Below, in pieces: positions 19,649-28,633 of a DNA stretch of 64,000 nt. The stretch covers positions 1-64,000 of the forward strand of contig NCCZ01000001.1 of NCBI GenBank assembly GCA_002279935.1, in the 5' to 3' direction. The stretch is from Hyphomicrobium sp. 12-62-95. GTDB lineage: Bacteria; Pseudomonadota; Alphaproteobacteria; Rhizobiales; Hyphomicrobiaceae. Position 1 is the first letter of the stretch. The number at the start of each line of letters is the position of its first letter. The translations under genes and the position numbers were made by a program. Below the pieces are notes generated by a model, which was given only the letters and a program-made list of their open reading frames with translations, had not been told where the DNA came from and searched no databases.

Positions 19649-20201
19649 CGCTGTCGCGATGTGGTTTGAACGGGGGCAGGAGCGGACATCGGGCAAGGCG
19701 AGCCAAACTGACCACTGTTGATCCTCGGGCTCGCCCCTAGGACCAATCTTGTCGGGTTCTCAGCCGGTCGTTTTTGACCCCTGCAAAAGTGCCCGGCGTC
19801 GAGACGATGAAGGTGCGGCACTGAAAATAGGCGGTCTCCGGACGAGATTGCTGCGTCTGGCAGCTTTGCTACGGGGATTGCTTCGGGTCTCCTCAGCGCA
19901 TGGTCCTGCTTCAACCCTTTCAGCTGAAGCGCACGTTCCATTCTGTTGGGTCATTGGTCGATAGAATAGTTGATTGCCGAAGACATGCGCGGGCGTCCTC
20001 TGCCGCGCCCGACCGACGACATAACAACGAGGTAAAAATACTCAGGGTGGTTGATTGCGCTTGTTCCAGATCAATATGGGGCAGCCCCCCGCCGCTACGG
20101 TTGAATTGAGCTACGGTGAAATGATCAATCACCGATGGCCGCTGCATCCCTGGAACCAAGGGCGGTGATGGGCAGAAGGCTCGTGGGCCTGATTCGAAGA
20201 C
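19649..20201. other. intergenic region before the DUF1254/DUF1214 gene
   Basis: About 550 bases with no gene I can support. The sequence is visibly less GC-rich than the flanking genes and lacks their codon periodicity. It carries an FNR/FixK-like box at 20061-20074. No RNA gene or clear hairpin terminator for the peroxiredoxin gene was found. Confidence 0.5.
20061..20074. promoter_or_regulatory. candidate FNR/FixK box
   Basis: TTGTTCCAGATCAA matches the FNR/FixK consensus TTGAT-N4-ATCAA at nine of ten defined positions. It lies about 140 bases upstream of the DUF1254/DUF1214 gene, on a stretch otherwise free of genes. One match of this quality can occur by chance. Confidence 0.35.
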
Positions 20202-21233
20202 GTGAGGCAAGGCGTGTGGATTTTCAGAGCGAAATGGGTTGCTCACATGACTGCTGCGGCAGTGCTAGGTCTCGCTGCAGCTTCTGCATCTGCTGGTACC
20301 ATCATCACGCTCGATAACTTTACGCGTGCTGAGACCGACTACTACATGAGTACCTACGTCGCGAAGGGCTGCTTTGCGAAACTGTGCAACGATAGAGAGC
20401 CGACGCCGGTCGACAAGCAGCCCGTGGTGCGCATGAACCGGGACACCTTGTACAGTGTTGCCGTTTTCGACCTCGCAAGCCCCGTCACGATCGTCAAGCC
20501 GGACACGGGCAAGCGGTTCCAGTCAATGGTGGTGATCAACCAGGATCACTACATCCCGCTCGTGGCTTACCACGCCGGAACATACACGCTGACCCAGGGA
20601 CAAGTGGGAACGCGCAATGCAATCGTGCTGTTCCGGACGTTCGTCGATCCGAACGATCCCAACGATATCAGCGCAGCGCACGCGGCGCAGGATGGCATCC
20701 GCGTTTCTCAGGCGAGCCCGGGCAAGTTCGAGGTCCCCGATTGGGATCAGGACCAGCGCAAAAAGGTAAGCGGTGCGGTCGCAGCCCTCATGGCGTTTGT
20801 TCCTGACAGCCGAGGCATGTTCGGCGCGGCGGACAAGGTCGATCCAGTCCGGCATCTCGTCGGTACGGCTGCCGGCTGGGGCGGCAATCCGGAGGAGGAT
20901 GCCAAATACCTCACTATCGTTCCGAAAGCGAACGATGGAGCGACGGCGCATGTCCTGAAGGTTCAGGACGTGCCTGTCGACGGGTTCTGGTCGATGACGG
21001 TCTACAACGCCAACGGCTTTTTTGAAGCGCCCGCGAACGCGATTTCGGTCAACAACATCACGGCGAAGCGCGATGCAGACGGCTCGGTGACCATCCACTT
21101 GGGCGGGGATCCGAAGTCGACCAACTTTCTGCGCATCATGCCGGGCTGGAGTTATGTCGTGCGCCTCTACAGGCCACGAGCCGAAATTCTGAACAGTACG
21201 TGGACTTTTCCTGAGCCGGAAGCGGTGCGCTAA
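20202..21233 (+). CDS. secreted DUF1254/DUF1214 protein
   Basis: About 343 residues with a signal peptide ending near ASASA-GT. The N-terminal half has the DUF1254 pattern (VVRMNRDTLYSVAVFDL followed by a beta-rich region) and the C-terminal half the DUF1214 pattern (VDGFWSMTVYNANGFF, DGSVTIHLGG, then a closing RLYRPRAEIL...W segment). The family is common and secreted, but its function is unknown. Starts at GTG 20202, GTG 20214 or ATG 20247 are all possible; the last keeps only a short signal peptide. It is followed by another secreted protein gene. Confidence 0.85.
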   Translation: MRQGVWIFRAKWVAHMTAAAVLGLAAASASAGTIITLDNFTRAETDYYMSTYVAKGCFAKLCNDREPTPVDKQPVVRMNRDTLYSVAVFDLASPVTIVKPDTGKRFQSMVVINQDHYIPLVAYHAGTYTLTQGQVGTRNAIVLFRTFVDPNDPNDISAAHAAQDGIRVSQASPGKFEVPDWDQDQRKKVSGAVAALMAFVPDSRGMFGAADKVDPVRHLVGTAAGWGGNPEEDAKYLTIVPKANDGATAHVLKVQDVPVDGFWSMTVYNANGFFEAPANAISVNNITAKRDADGSVTIHLGGDPKSTNFLRIMPGWSYVVRLYRPRAEILNSTWTFPEPEAVR

Positions 21234-21299
21234 CAGCCTCGAAAAAAGCTATTCGCAACTGAAAACGAAGAAAATACCCCACTTGGGAGGAAGATGAAT

Positions 21300-22091
21300 A
21301 TGAGGATCACAATGCATGCAGGTCTGTTAGTTGCTGTGATTATGGCGGCAACGACAGGTACATCTCTTGCAGAGCAAGCTTCGGAGCCGCAGGTCCTTCG
21401 CGACGGGGACGTTGCTCAGACCATGCGCTTTGAAAAGATGCACCAGACGCGTTTCATCGAGCTGTTTTTCGGCACGAAGGATCCGGAGACAGGCAAGCTG
21501 GTAGCCCCCTGCTACAACACCTTGTATTCAAGCAACGCGCTTCCCGAGTCCAAAGACACCTCTCCACAGGCGCTTGTAGAAAGCCTCGACCTCGAGAAGC
21601 TGGCGAAAGAACATGGCGTCGCCAAAGTGATGCTGAACGGCCCCAAGCTCTGGATGCCGGATTGGGTAGAACTCAAGATGGGCAAGGAAAGGGTTTTCGG
21701 TGGCATGACGATGGGCTGGGTCGCGCAGCTCAACCTGCCGGAATCAGGCGAAATCGAGGCTGCGACTTGGGGGCCCATGCAAATCGCGCGGGACAGCAAG
21801 TGGGCCTGGACCAAGGGCACCAAGGTCGCGCTACTGGACGATGCTGACGGCAACACCTGGATACTGAAGGGATTCCAGTTGGGCCTCGATCCGCAACAGA
21901 CCTGGGAAGAATACCTTGCCAAGGGGGCTGCCAACTACAAGACGCTTCCCGCCGGCTGGAAGTTCAGGGTCACGACACTGGAGAAGGATGTGATCGAGAT
22001 TCCGGACAATAACCTGGCCACGATCATGACAGACGAGCTTTTCCACGTGTGGGACAAAACCGGGCCGGGCATGACAAACTACAAGCCGTAA
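21300..22091 (+). CDS. secreted protein of unknown function
   Basis: About 263 residues. A signal peptide ends near TSLA-EQ; the rest is soluble, acidic and Trp-rich. I do not recognise the family. The region about 30-75 resembles a short cap, followed by a probable beta-rich domain with PKLWMPDWVELKMG and MGWVAQLNLP segments. GGGAGG at 21285-21290 fits ATG 21300 (nine bases) better than ATG 21294 (three bases). It lies 60-odd bases behind the DUF1254/DUF1214 gene, so the two probably work together in the periplasm. Confidence 0.72.
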   Translation: MRITMHAGLLVAVIMAATTGTSLAEQASEPQVLRDGDVAQTMRFEKMHQTRFIELFFGTKDPETGKLVAPCYNTLYSSNALPESKDTSPQALVESLDLEKLAKEHGVAKVMLNGPKLWMPDWVELKMGKERVFGGMTMGWVAQLNLPESGEIEAATWGPMQIARDSKWAWTKGTKVALLDDADGNTWILKGFQLGLDPQQTWEEYLAKGAANYKTLPAGWKFRVTTLEKDVIEIPDNNLATIMTDELFHVWDKTGPGMTNYKP

Positions 22092-22259
22092 TCAAGCCGC
22101 GAGCACCGGCCGGGCTTGTCGTGGGGCAGCATTATCTGGCGCCGACCATGACAGGCGGGGGCATGTTAGCCGCGCGGACCGATGCCTCTCATGGGGCAAC
22201 ACCAGACCTCATGCAAAGCCGCGGGTGACCTCCACGGATTCTCCTTAGGCGCGGTTCTT

Positions 22260-22712
22260 TTATTTCTTGAATGGGCTCATGCCTTGGCGGGCGAGTTCGT
22301 CGGCGCGTTCGTTTTCGGGGTGGCCGGCGTGGCCCTTCACCCAGTGCCAATCGACTTCGTGCTTGTGGCGGGCGGCTTCGAGGGCTTGCCAGAGGTCGGC
22401 GTTCTTGACCGGCTTTTTGGCGGCGGTCTGCCAGCCGTTGCGCTTCCAGGAATGAATCCAGGAGGTGATGCCGTCCTTCACGTAGGCGCTATCGGTGTAA
22501 AGGTCGATGTGCGCTGGGCGCGTGAGTGCGCCCAAGGCTTCGATGACGGCTTGGAGTTCCATGCGATTGTTGGTCGTGTCGGCGGCGCCGCCGTAGAGTT
22601 CCTTGCGGTGCTCGCCCCAGATGAGGATGGCGCCCCAGCCGCCGGGGCCAGGATTTCCCGAGCAGGCGCCATCGGTGAAGATGGTGACTTTCTTGGTGCC
22701 GCTGTGTGTCAT
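22260..22712 (-). CDS. rnhA: ribonuclease HI
   Basis: A 150-residue endonuclease that cuts the RNA strand of RNA-DNA hybrids. Active-site residues are in place: Asp14 in the [15 protein letters not shown] opening, Glu52 in NRMELQA, Asp74 in YTDSAYV, and a fourth Asp in [10 protein letters not shown] near the C-terminus; the basic WKRNGW handle is also present. The start at 22712 overlaps the stop of thrB by four bases (ATGA), showing translational coupling in ispH-thrB-rnhA. Confidence 0.96.
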   Translation of the reverse strand: MTHSGTKKVTIFTDGACSGNPGPGGWGAILIWGEHRKELYGGAADTTNNRMELQAVIEALGALTRPAHIDLYTDSAYVKDGITSWIHSWKRNGWQTAAKKPVKNADLWQALEAARHKHEVDWHWVKGHAGHPENERADELARQGMSPFKK

Positions 22713-23680
22713 GCGGCCTCGCCGAGACCGTAGGCGGCAATCGAGCGGACGGACTGGTGGAAGCGCAGGCGGCGCACGTAGTCGAACGGGTTGTGCGGTT
22801 TGACGAGCGCGTTGGGTGGAAGATTGAGCCAATCATAAGAGCGGGTCAGCAGGAAACGGACAGCGGCGCCGCGGGTGAGGAGCGGCATGGCGCTGCGCTC
22901 AGCGGGGGTGAGTTTGCGGACGCTGTCGTAGCCTTCGAGGAGCGCCCGGCCCTTCGTCACGTTGAAGGCGTAGTCCTGCTCGAAGCACCAGGCGTTGAGG
23001 CAGATGGCGACGTCGTAGGCGAGTGCATCGTTGCAGGCGAAGTAGAAATCGATGAGGCCGGAGAGGTCGTCGCCGAGGAAGAAGACGTTGTCGGGGAAGA
23101 GGTCGGCGTGGATGACGCCGGAGGGAAGCGTTTTCGGCCACATGGCGTCGAGCAGCAGCAGTTCGTCGTGCACCAGAGATTGCAGGCCGGGGACGATTTC
23201 GTCGGCGCGGGCGCGGAATTTTTCGAACAGGGGGCGCCAGCCGGTTTCGCCGAGTGCGTTCTGGCGCTGTTGGGGGAAATCGGCGGTGGCGAGGTGGAAC
23301 TGTGCGAGCGCGCGGCCGAGCTTCGAGCAATGGTCGGCGCGAGGCTTCTTGACGGAGAAGCCGTCGAGGAACGTCACAAGAGCCGCTGAGCGCCCGGCGA
23401 GTTCGGACAAGATTGTTCCGTCTCTGGCATGGACGGGACGCGGACAGGAGACGCCGCGGTCGGCGACGTGTTCCATCAGACCCAAAAAGAACGGCAGGTC
23501 CTCGGGAGCGACGCGCTTTTCATAGAGCGTGAGGATGAAGCGGGCCTTGCTGGTCTGGACGAGATAGTTTGTGTTCTCGACGCCTTCGGCAATGCCCTTG
23601 TAGCCGACGAGGCTGCCGGCATCGTATCGCGCGAGAAAGGCCGACAGGTCATCGTCGGTGACTTCGGTGTAGACGGCCAT
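22709..23680 (-). CDS. thrB: homoserine kinase
   Basis: ATP-dependent kinase making O-phosphohomoserine, the substrate of threonine synthase (encoded near 10.5 kb). The 323-residue protein belongs to the aminoglycoside-phosphotransferase-like ThrB type, not the GHMP type. The catalytic [13 protein letters not shown] loop is near residues 190-202 and the metal-binding GLIDFYFA motif about 20 residues later; the N-terminal [10 protein letters not shown] segment is characteristic. It is 10 bases downstream of ispH. Confidence 0.95.
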   Translation of the reverse strand: MAVYTEVTDDDLSAFLARYDAGSLVGYKGIAEGVENTNYLVQTSKARFILTLYEKRVAPEDLPFFLGLMEHVADRGVSCPRPVHARDGTILSELAGRSAALVTFLDGFSVKKPRADHCSKLGRALAQFHLATADFPQQRQNALGETGWRPLFEKFRARADEIVPGLQSLVHDELLLLDAMWPKTLPSGVIHADLFPDNVFFLGDDLSGLIDFYFACNDALAYDVAICLNAWCFEQDYAFNVTKGRALLEGYDSVRKLTPAERSAMPLLTRGAAVRFLLTRSYDWLNLPPNALVKPHNPFDYVRRLRFHQSVRSIAAYGLGEAA

Positions 23681-23690
23681 GCAGGTTCAC

Positions 23691-24722
23691 TCACACCGTC
23701 TGAGCAGGCTTCTCGGCGGCGAGCGACGACGTGGAGCCGGGCGCGCGGACATCGCGCAATTCGCGGGGGACGTTGAAGGCGATGTTTTCCGTCGCGGTGG
23801 AGACAATGTCGACGTGGACATCGAACCGCGTTTTGAGGGCGTCGATGACTTCGTTGACGAGTTGTTCGGGGGCGGATGCGCCGGCCGTGATGCCAAGCGT
23901 GCGGACACCGTCGAGCCGCTGCCAGGGCATGTCGGCGGCGCGTTGAATGAGAGCGGCGTTGGTGCAGCCGGCGCGCTCGGCGACTTCGACGAGGCGGACG
24001 GAGTTGGATGAGTTGGGCGCGCCGATGACGAGGAGGCAATCGAGTTTGGGTGCGATGGCTTTGACAGCTGCTTGGCGATTTGTGGTCGCGTAGCAGATGT
24101 CTTCCTTCATGGGACCGGCAATGCCGGGGAAGCGTTCGTTCAGGATCGCCACAATTTCGGAGGTATCATCCACCGAGAGAGTCGTCTGAGTGACGAAGGC
24201 CAGCTTGGTGGGATCTTGGGGCTGAAACGCGCGGGCGTCGGCGGCGGTTTCGATGAGGCGCACCGCACCTTCCGGCAGCTGGCCCATGGTGCCTTCGACT
24301 TCGGGGTGGCCTTTATGACCGACAAGGACGATTTCGCGGCCTTCGAGAAAATGGCGCTGGGCTTCGATGTGAACCTTGTAGACAAGCGGGCAGGTTGCAT
24401 CGAGGGCGAACATATTGCGGTGCTTGGCGTCTTCGACCACAGCCTTGGCGACGCCGTGTGCCGAAAAGATCACGGGTTGGGATGTGGGCGGGATGTCTGA
24501 CAGCTCGTCCACAAAAACGGCACCTTTTGCCTTGAGAGCATCAACGACAAAGCGGTTATGAACGATCTCATGCCGCACGTAGACGGGAGCGCCGTATTTG
24601 GCCAACGCGAGTTCGACAATCTGGATGGCGCGATCGACCCCGGCGCAAAAGCCGCGTGGTGCGGCCAGCAAAACGTCGAGTCGCGGGAGCGTGGTTAATC
24701 CGGTCTGTGGCGTATCCGACAT
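23691..24722 (-). CDS. ispH: 4-hydroxy-3-methylbut-2-enyl diphosphate reductase
   Basis: Iron-sulfur enzyme for the last step of the MEP isoprenoid pathway, giving IPP and DMAPP. The 343-residue protein contains the three conserved cluster cysteines (first at Cys26 in [12 protein letters not shown], second in [12 protein letters not shown], third in the AGCTNAAL block), the catalytic Glu region and the late [11 protein letters not shown] motif. ATG at 24722 has AGGA upstream. It leads the ispH-thrB-rnhA operon. Confidence 0.97.
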   Translation of the reverse strand: MSDTPQTGLTTLPRLDVLLAAPRGFCAGVDRAIQIVELALAKYGAPVYVRHEIVHNRFVVDALKAKGAVFVDELSDIPPTSQPVIFSAHGVAKAVVEDAKHRNMFALDATCPLVYKVHIEAQRHFLEGREIVLVGHKGHPEVEGTMGQLPEGAVRLIETAADARAFQPQDPTKLAFVTQTTLSVDDTSEIVAILNERFPGIAGPMKEDICYATTNRQAAVKAIAPKLDCLLVIGAPNSSNSVRLVEVAERAGCTNAALIQRAADMPWQRLDGVRTLGITAGASAPEQLVNEVIDALKTRFDVHVDIVSTATENIAFNVPRELRDVRAPGSTSSLAAEKPAQTV

Positions 24723-24899
24723 CGATATTCAGGTCCTGGTTCATCAGTGGCGGATAGACGCCGTTACGGAATTGTCCCGGCTGATGGCGGGGTGGTACAG
24801 TTCGAATCACGACGCGGGCGGCACCGTGGCGTCGGGGGCTTTTTATCAGTCCGGCCGGCGCGGTTCCTCTCGCGCAAGCATTATGCGGATGGGCACGCA

Positions 24900-25553
24900 A
24901 TGACGCAATCGATCCCTATGGCATCACAACGGGCTTTGACGCTCGCCGTGTCGCTGTGGGCCATGAGCCTGCTTGGCGGGTGCGGTCTGTCCTCCATCAC
25001 GTCGGGTCTCGGTTCGGGCATCATGGGCGGCAGCAGCGCCAAGACCGAGACGGGCGCTGTCAGCGAAGAGCAATTGCTGGCGGCGGCGCAGAGCGGTGAA
25101 GCGGGCCTCTCCACGGGCGGGATCGAAGTCTCGGGCGGCTGCCCGAAGTTCGTGCCGTGGCCGCGGGATAATTTCGTCACCATTTACGAGCAGGGCCGCG
25201 TTGGCGACGGAATGGCCGTCATGCATCGCGGCGAGATCACCAAGACGGCGCGCGAGTGCTCGGTGGAGCCGGGGCGCGTGACCGTGAAGTATGGTTTCTC
25301 GGGCCGCATTCTGCTGGGGCCGAAGGGCCGGCCGGGGCCGATCACGCTGCCGGTTTCCGTCTTCGTGACGGATGAGAAGCGGGCGCGGGTCGCCAACGAC
25401 AAGCTGACGGTCGATGTGAATGTCAGCCTGGAAAATCCGATCGGATATTTCTCGACCGTGCGGACGGTGACGTTCGACATGACGGAAGGATCGCGGCCGG
25501 GGGATTATCAGGTGTTCGTTGCGTTCGAGCGCACGGTGCCGGGGGCTGGATAG
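24900..25553 (+). CDS. lipoprotein of unknown function
   Basis: A 217-residue exported protein with a lipobox ending at Cys28 (SLLGGC), so it is probably anchored in a membrane of the envelope. The mature chain has a low-complexity linker (about 35-75) and then a beta-rich domain with two cysteines (in GGCPKF and ARECSV). I do not recognise the family, though similar lipoproteins are common in Hyphomicrobiales. The Shine-Dalgarno before ATG 24900 is weak. It is convergent with the ATP synthase genes, separated by a strong terminator. Confidence 0.72.
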   Translation: MTQSIPMASQRALTLAVSLWAMSLLGGCGLSSITSGLGSGIMGGSSAKTETGAVSEEQLLAAAQSGEAGLSTGGIEVSGGCPKFVPWPRDNFVTIYEQGRVGDGMAVMHRGEITKTARECSVEPGRVTVKYGFSGRILLGPKGRPGPITLPVSVFVTDEKRARVANDKLTVDVNVSLENPIGYFSTVRTVTFDMTEGSRPGDYQVFVAFERTVPGAG

Positions 25554-25590
25554 AACCGGCTGCGCTATTCAATTACTTGCAGGCAACAAA

Positions 25591-25615
25591 AAAGGCCGGG
25601 TTCGCCCCGGCCTTT
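25591..25615. terminator. bidirectional terminator between lipoprotein gene and atpF
   Basis: A perfect 10-base-pair stem (AAAGGCCGGG / CCCGGCCTTT) with loop TTCGC lies between two convergent genes. It is flanked by an A-run on the left and a T-run on the right, so it can serve both strands. Confidence 0.85.
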
Positions 25616-25640
25616 GTCGTTTCGTATGAGCGGCGCCGCG

Positions 25641-26159
25641 TTAGTTCAGGCGGCCCTTGAGATCGCTGATGCTGCTGGCAATCAGCGCATCGGCATCGGT
25701 GCCCGTAACCTTGGACCGAATGATCTTTTCGGCGGTGGCGAGCGCCACGTCGACGGCAGCGGAGCGGACTTCGCTGACGGCCTGGGCTTCGGCACGAGTG
25801 ATCTTTTCTTCGGCCGACTTGGTGCGGCGCTCGAGCGTTTCGGCGAGTGCCTTCTTGGTTTCGGCGGCCAGGGTTTCGGCCTCGCGCTTGGCAGCGGCGA
25901 CGATTTCCTTGGCCTCTTCCTCGGCTTCCTTGCTGCGGCGCTGATAGTCGGCCAGCAACTGCTGGGCCTCTTCGCGCATGCGGCGGGCGTCGTCGAGTTC
26001 CTTGCGGATGGCGTCCGCGCGGGCGTCGAGCGATTTACCGACGGCGTCGGGCACCTTGAAATACATCAGGATGGCGAAGAAGCCGATGAGGGCGAGTGCC
26101 GTCCAGAAATAGGTGTCCTTCGGGTCGAGCAGGTTGGCCATTACGATGTCGGCGATCAT
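25641..26159 (-). CDS. atpF: ATP synthase F0 subunit b
   Basis: Stator stalk subunit (172 residues): one N-terminal membrane helix (about 18-36) followed by a long charged helix that dimerises with b' and reaches F1. It starts MIADIVMANLL and contains the RSKEAEEEAKEIVAAAKREAE coiled segment. It is the last gene of the minus-strand F0 operon, six bases after b', and ends before a strong terminator. F1 genes are not in this window, in line with the split arrangement common in alphaproteobacteria. Confidence 0.92.
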   Translation of the reverse strand: MIADIVMANLLDPKDTYFWTALALIGFFAILMYFKVPDAVGKSLDARADAIRKELDDARRMREEAQQLLADYQRRSKEAEEEAKEIVAAAKREAETLAAETKKALAETLERRTKSAEEKITRAEAQAVSEVRSAAVDVALATAEKIIRSKVTGTDADALIASSISDLKGRLN

Positions 26160-26164
26160 GGCAA

Positions 26165-26707
26165 TTATTCTCCGGCGCCGGGGTTGAGGGCGCGTTTGAC
26201 TTCGTCGGCGCTGACATCCTTGCCGGTCAGTTGCTTGATGACCGGGCCGGCGATTTCCGAGGCGATTTCGCCGACGCTGGCGAGCGCCTTCTGCTTGGTC
26301 TCAGCGATGCGGGCTTCGGCGTCGGCCAGCTTTTTGTTGGTTGCGGCTTCGACGGCGGCGCGCTCACGGTCGGTTTCAGCGGTGAGCTTATCGTGGTTGG
26401 TGCGCGCGATGGCCGTAGCGTTGCTGCGTGCGTCGGCGAGCGACTTTTCGTAGGCCTTCATGGCCGTGTCGACTTCGTCTTTCAGCTTCTCAGCCGCGTC
26501 GATGTCGCGCTGGATACGGTTCTGGCGCTCTTCGATGACGCCGCCGATGCGCGGGATAGCGATCTTCTTCAGGAGGAAGTAGAGCGCCACAAATGTGATG
26601 GTGAGCCAGACGAGCTGGGGGGCCAGCGTCGTGGGATCGAGCGGCGGGAACACCTTGTTGGCGGTGCCGGTCGGGACTTGAGTTCCCGTGGTGACGGGCT
26701 CGGTCAT
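26165..26707 (-). CDS. ATP synthase F0 subunit b'
   Basis: The second, diverged b-type subunit (180 residues) of alphaproteobacterial ATP synthases: a disordered N-terminus, one membrane helix (about 30-50, PQLVWLTITFVALYFLLKK) and a long charged helix. The PRIGGVIEERQNRIQRDI segment after the helix is typical of b'. It is separated from the next upstream gene, subunit c, by 170 bases that contain hairpins. Confidence 0.92.
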   Translation of the reverse strand: MTEPVTTGTQVPTGTANKVFPPLDPTTLAPQLVWLTITFVALYFLLKKIAIPRIGGVIEERQNRIQRDIDAAEKLKDEVDTAMKAYEKSLADARSNATAIARTNHDKLTAETDRERAAVEAATNKKLADAEARIAETKQKALASVGEIASEIAGPVIKQLTGKDVSADEVKRALNPGAGE

Positions 26708-26799
26708 TGGTTTGGCCTTGTTAAAAAAAGGGCCTTGAGGTCACCGGCCCGGACGTGTGGGCCAGAAAACGCATTTTTCTTGGGTGCCAAACGGACCGG

Positions 26800-26866
26800 C
26801 TTTGCAGCCGGCCCGATGGACTACCCATAGGTCAGACAAGAGGCCGGGGCGCTGTTAGCGTCCGGC
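26800..26866 (-). other. hairpins between the c and b' subunit genes
   Basis: Two stem-loops lie in the 169-base gap downstream of subunit c (minus strand). One has CCGGCT/AGCCGG arms near 26800-26815; the other pairs 26843-26853 with 26857-26866 almost perfectly. There is no clear U-tract. They may block 3' decay and so raise subunit c message, which is needed in about ten copies per complex. Confidence 0.4.
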
Positions 26867-26876
26867 GTCCCGTATA

Positions 26877-27101
26877 TCAGGTGAACAGCAACAGGAACGC
26901 GATGACGAGGGCGAAGATGCCCAGAGCTTCCGTCACGGCGAAGCCGAAGATCAGGCGGCCGAACTGGCCATCAGCAGCCGACGGGTTGCGCAGCGCGCCC
27001 TGCAGGAACTGACCGAACAGGTTGCCGACGCCGATGGCGGCGACGCCGATGCCGAGGGCGGCGATGCCTGCACCGATAAATTTAGCCGACTGAGGATCCA
27101 T
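26877..27101 (-). CDS. atpE: ATP synthase F0 subunit c
   Basis: The 74-residue c-ring subunit, two membrane helices joined by a polar loop (RNPSAADGQ). The proton-binding carboxylate is Glu58 in [10 protein letters not shown]. Helix one carries the [10 protein letters not shown] glycine pattern needed for ring packing. Its stop is followed by hairpins before b'. Confidence 0.97.
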   Translation of the reverse strand: MDPQSAKFIGAGIAALGIGVAAIGVGNLFGQFLQGALRNPSAADGQFGRLIFGFAVTEALGIFALVIAFLLLFT

Positions 27102-27155
27102 TACTTTCTCCCTATGGTTGATCGTGAGGTGGTGTTGATGCTCTGAAGCTTGGCC

Positions 27156-27938
27156 TTAGTGGCCCGGATGCAGAGCGTCGTTGAGGTACATGCAGGTCAA
27201 CATCGTAAAGACGTAGGCCTGCAGGAAGGCGACGAGGAACTCGAGCGCGGTAATGCCCAGAACCGCCAGCAGCGGCAAGGGGGCGAGCGCGGATGCCGCG
27301 CCACCGGCGCCGAGCAGCATGATGATAAAGCCGGCAAAGACCTTCAGCGTGATGTGGCCGGCGAGCATATTGGCGAACAAGCGCAGCGAGTGGCTCAAGG
27401 GGCGCGAGAAGAACGAGATCACTTCGATCAGCGAGACCAGCGGCAAGACGTAGATCGGCACTCCTTCCGGCACGAAGAGCCTCAGGAACCCAAGGCCATT
27501 CTTGGCGAAGCCCACGACGATGACTATGACGAAGACGAGCAGCGCGAGCGCTGCCGTGACCCAGATCTGGCTGGTGACGGTGAAGAAGCCGGGAACCATG
27601 CCGACCATGTTCAACGTCAAAATGAACATGAAGAAGGTGAAGATGAGCGGGAAGAACTTCATGCCCTGCTCGCCCATGCTGTCGCGGACCATGCCGGCGA
27701 CGAATTCATAGAGGCTCTCGGCGATCGACTGCATGCGATTGGGGACGAGCGAGCGGCCACGCGAGGCATACATGAGCAGGCCGAAGGACAGGATGACGCC
27801 GACGACCATGAACAGGGCCGAGTTCGTGAAGGTGGCGTCGACGCCGAAGATTTCGAGAGGAAAGAGGCGCTTGACCTCGAACTGATGGATGGGATCCGGC
27901 ATTCCGCCGCCGCCCTGTGCCCCGTGCTCTGCTGCCAC
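27156..27938 (-). CDS. atpB: ATP synthase F0 subunit a
   Basis: Subunit a (about 260 residues, five to six membrane helices), which forms the proton half-channels against the c-ring. The essential Arg is in [14 protein letters not shown] (near residue 182), and the [19 protein letters not shown] helix closes the protein. The start is GTG at 27938; ATG at 27902 is an alternative beginning MPDPIHQFE. It lies 27 bases after atpI. Confidence 0.96.
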   Translation of the reverse strand: MAAEHGAQGGGGMPDPIHQFEVKRLFPLEIFGVDATFTNSALFMVVGVILSFGLLMYASRGRSLVPNRMQSIAESLYEFVAGMVRDSMGEQGMKFFPLIFTFFMFILTLNMVGMVPGFFTVTSQIWVTAALALLVFVIVIVVGFAKNGLGFLRLFVPEGVPIYVLPLVSLIEVISFFSRPLSHSLRLFANMLAGHITLKVFAGFIIMLLGAGGAASALAPLPLLAVLGITALEFLVAFLQAYVFTMLTCMYLNDALHPGH

Positions 27939-27965
27939 GTCCCATACCCCGGTTCTTGTGGTCGT

Positions 27966-28385
27966 TTATCGGCCGTCTTCGTCTTCGTCTGGCGCGGATT
28001 GGCCGAGCTTGAAGTCCTTCTGGGCTTCGATCTCGTCCTGCATCCGCTTGAAGGTCCTCAAGATGTTGAGGATGCCTGCGGTAAACCCCAACATCAGAAA
28101 CACCAGTGACAGCCAGGGCAATGTCCCCAGCAACGTGTCGAGCATGTAGCCCATGAACCCGCCGACCAGGATGGCCGCCACAAGTTCGGTCGACATTCTC
28201 AACCCGTAGGCCATGCCGCGCGAGCGGTTGGCCCGGTCCTGCTGCTCCTCGATTTCGGCCTGTTTCTCGGCCTGGACGCTATCGATACGCGTCCCCAGCT
28301 CAGAAGCCCGGCGTTTGAACTCAGCAATATCCTCGGGGCTTAGATTCCCCTTTTCAGGGGTCGCCCCACGGTCTGGGTCCGCCAT
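27966..28385 (-). CDS. atpI: AtpI-type ATP synthase assembly protein
   Basis: A 139-residue membrane protein at the head of the F0 operon. A charged, probably coiled N-terminus (1-65) is followed by two membrane helices (about 70-90 and 94-115), the arrangement of AtpI (AtpZ/AtpI family), which helps assemble the c-ring or handles Mg. Its upstream region contains a 40-base tandem repeat. Confidence 0.85.
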   Translation of the reverse strand: MADPDRGATPEKGNLSPEDIAEFKRRASELGTRIDSVQAEKQAEIEEQQDRANRSRGMAYGLRMSTELVAAILVGGFMGYMLDTLLGTLPWLSLVFLMLGFTAGILNILRTFKRMQDEIEAQKDFKLGQSAPDEDEDGR

Positions 28386-28527
28386 CCGATTCCTCTACGG
28401 GAAACCGCCGAAAACGCCAAGGTTTTCGAGCGCGCCGCACCATATGAGGGGGGCTATAGGGTGTCAAGAAAGGGCGACTGCGGCCTCTCGGGCCTAGGGT
28501 ATGGCGAAACCGCGCAGGCTCTCTTTG

Positions 28528-28606
28528 TTGGCCCACACTCGGCAGGCCGGTGTGGGGCTGGCTTTATTTGGCCCACACTGCGCAGGCGCTTGTTGGGCTG
28601 GCTTTA
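28528..28606. repeat. 40-base tandem repeat upstream of atpI
   Basis: Two direct copies, 28528-28566 and 28568-28606, each begin TTGGCCCACACT and end GGGCTGGCTTTA, with differences in the middle. The period is 40 bases. A partial third copy of the CGCAGGC part lies just before. It occupies the 248-base gap between the end of smc and the start of atpI, where the F0 operon promoter should be. Confidence 0.7.
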
Positions 28607-28633
28607 CCCGCCGCGCCGGCCGGAAGCGGCGGT

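Noticed and set aside
18173..19696. A long open frame opposite the DsbD-like and peroxiredoxin genes
   Set aside because: Arg/His-rich antisense sequence over two well-supported genes.
19749..19964. A 71-codon frame in the gap before the DUF1254 gene
   Set aside because: No ribosome binding site, no domain and poor codon use; the gap is better treated as non-coding.
24790..24820. TTCGAATC motif resembling a tRNA T-loop
   Set aside because: The flanking bases do not form a T-stem and no cloverleaf can be drawn.
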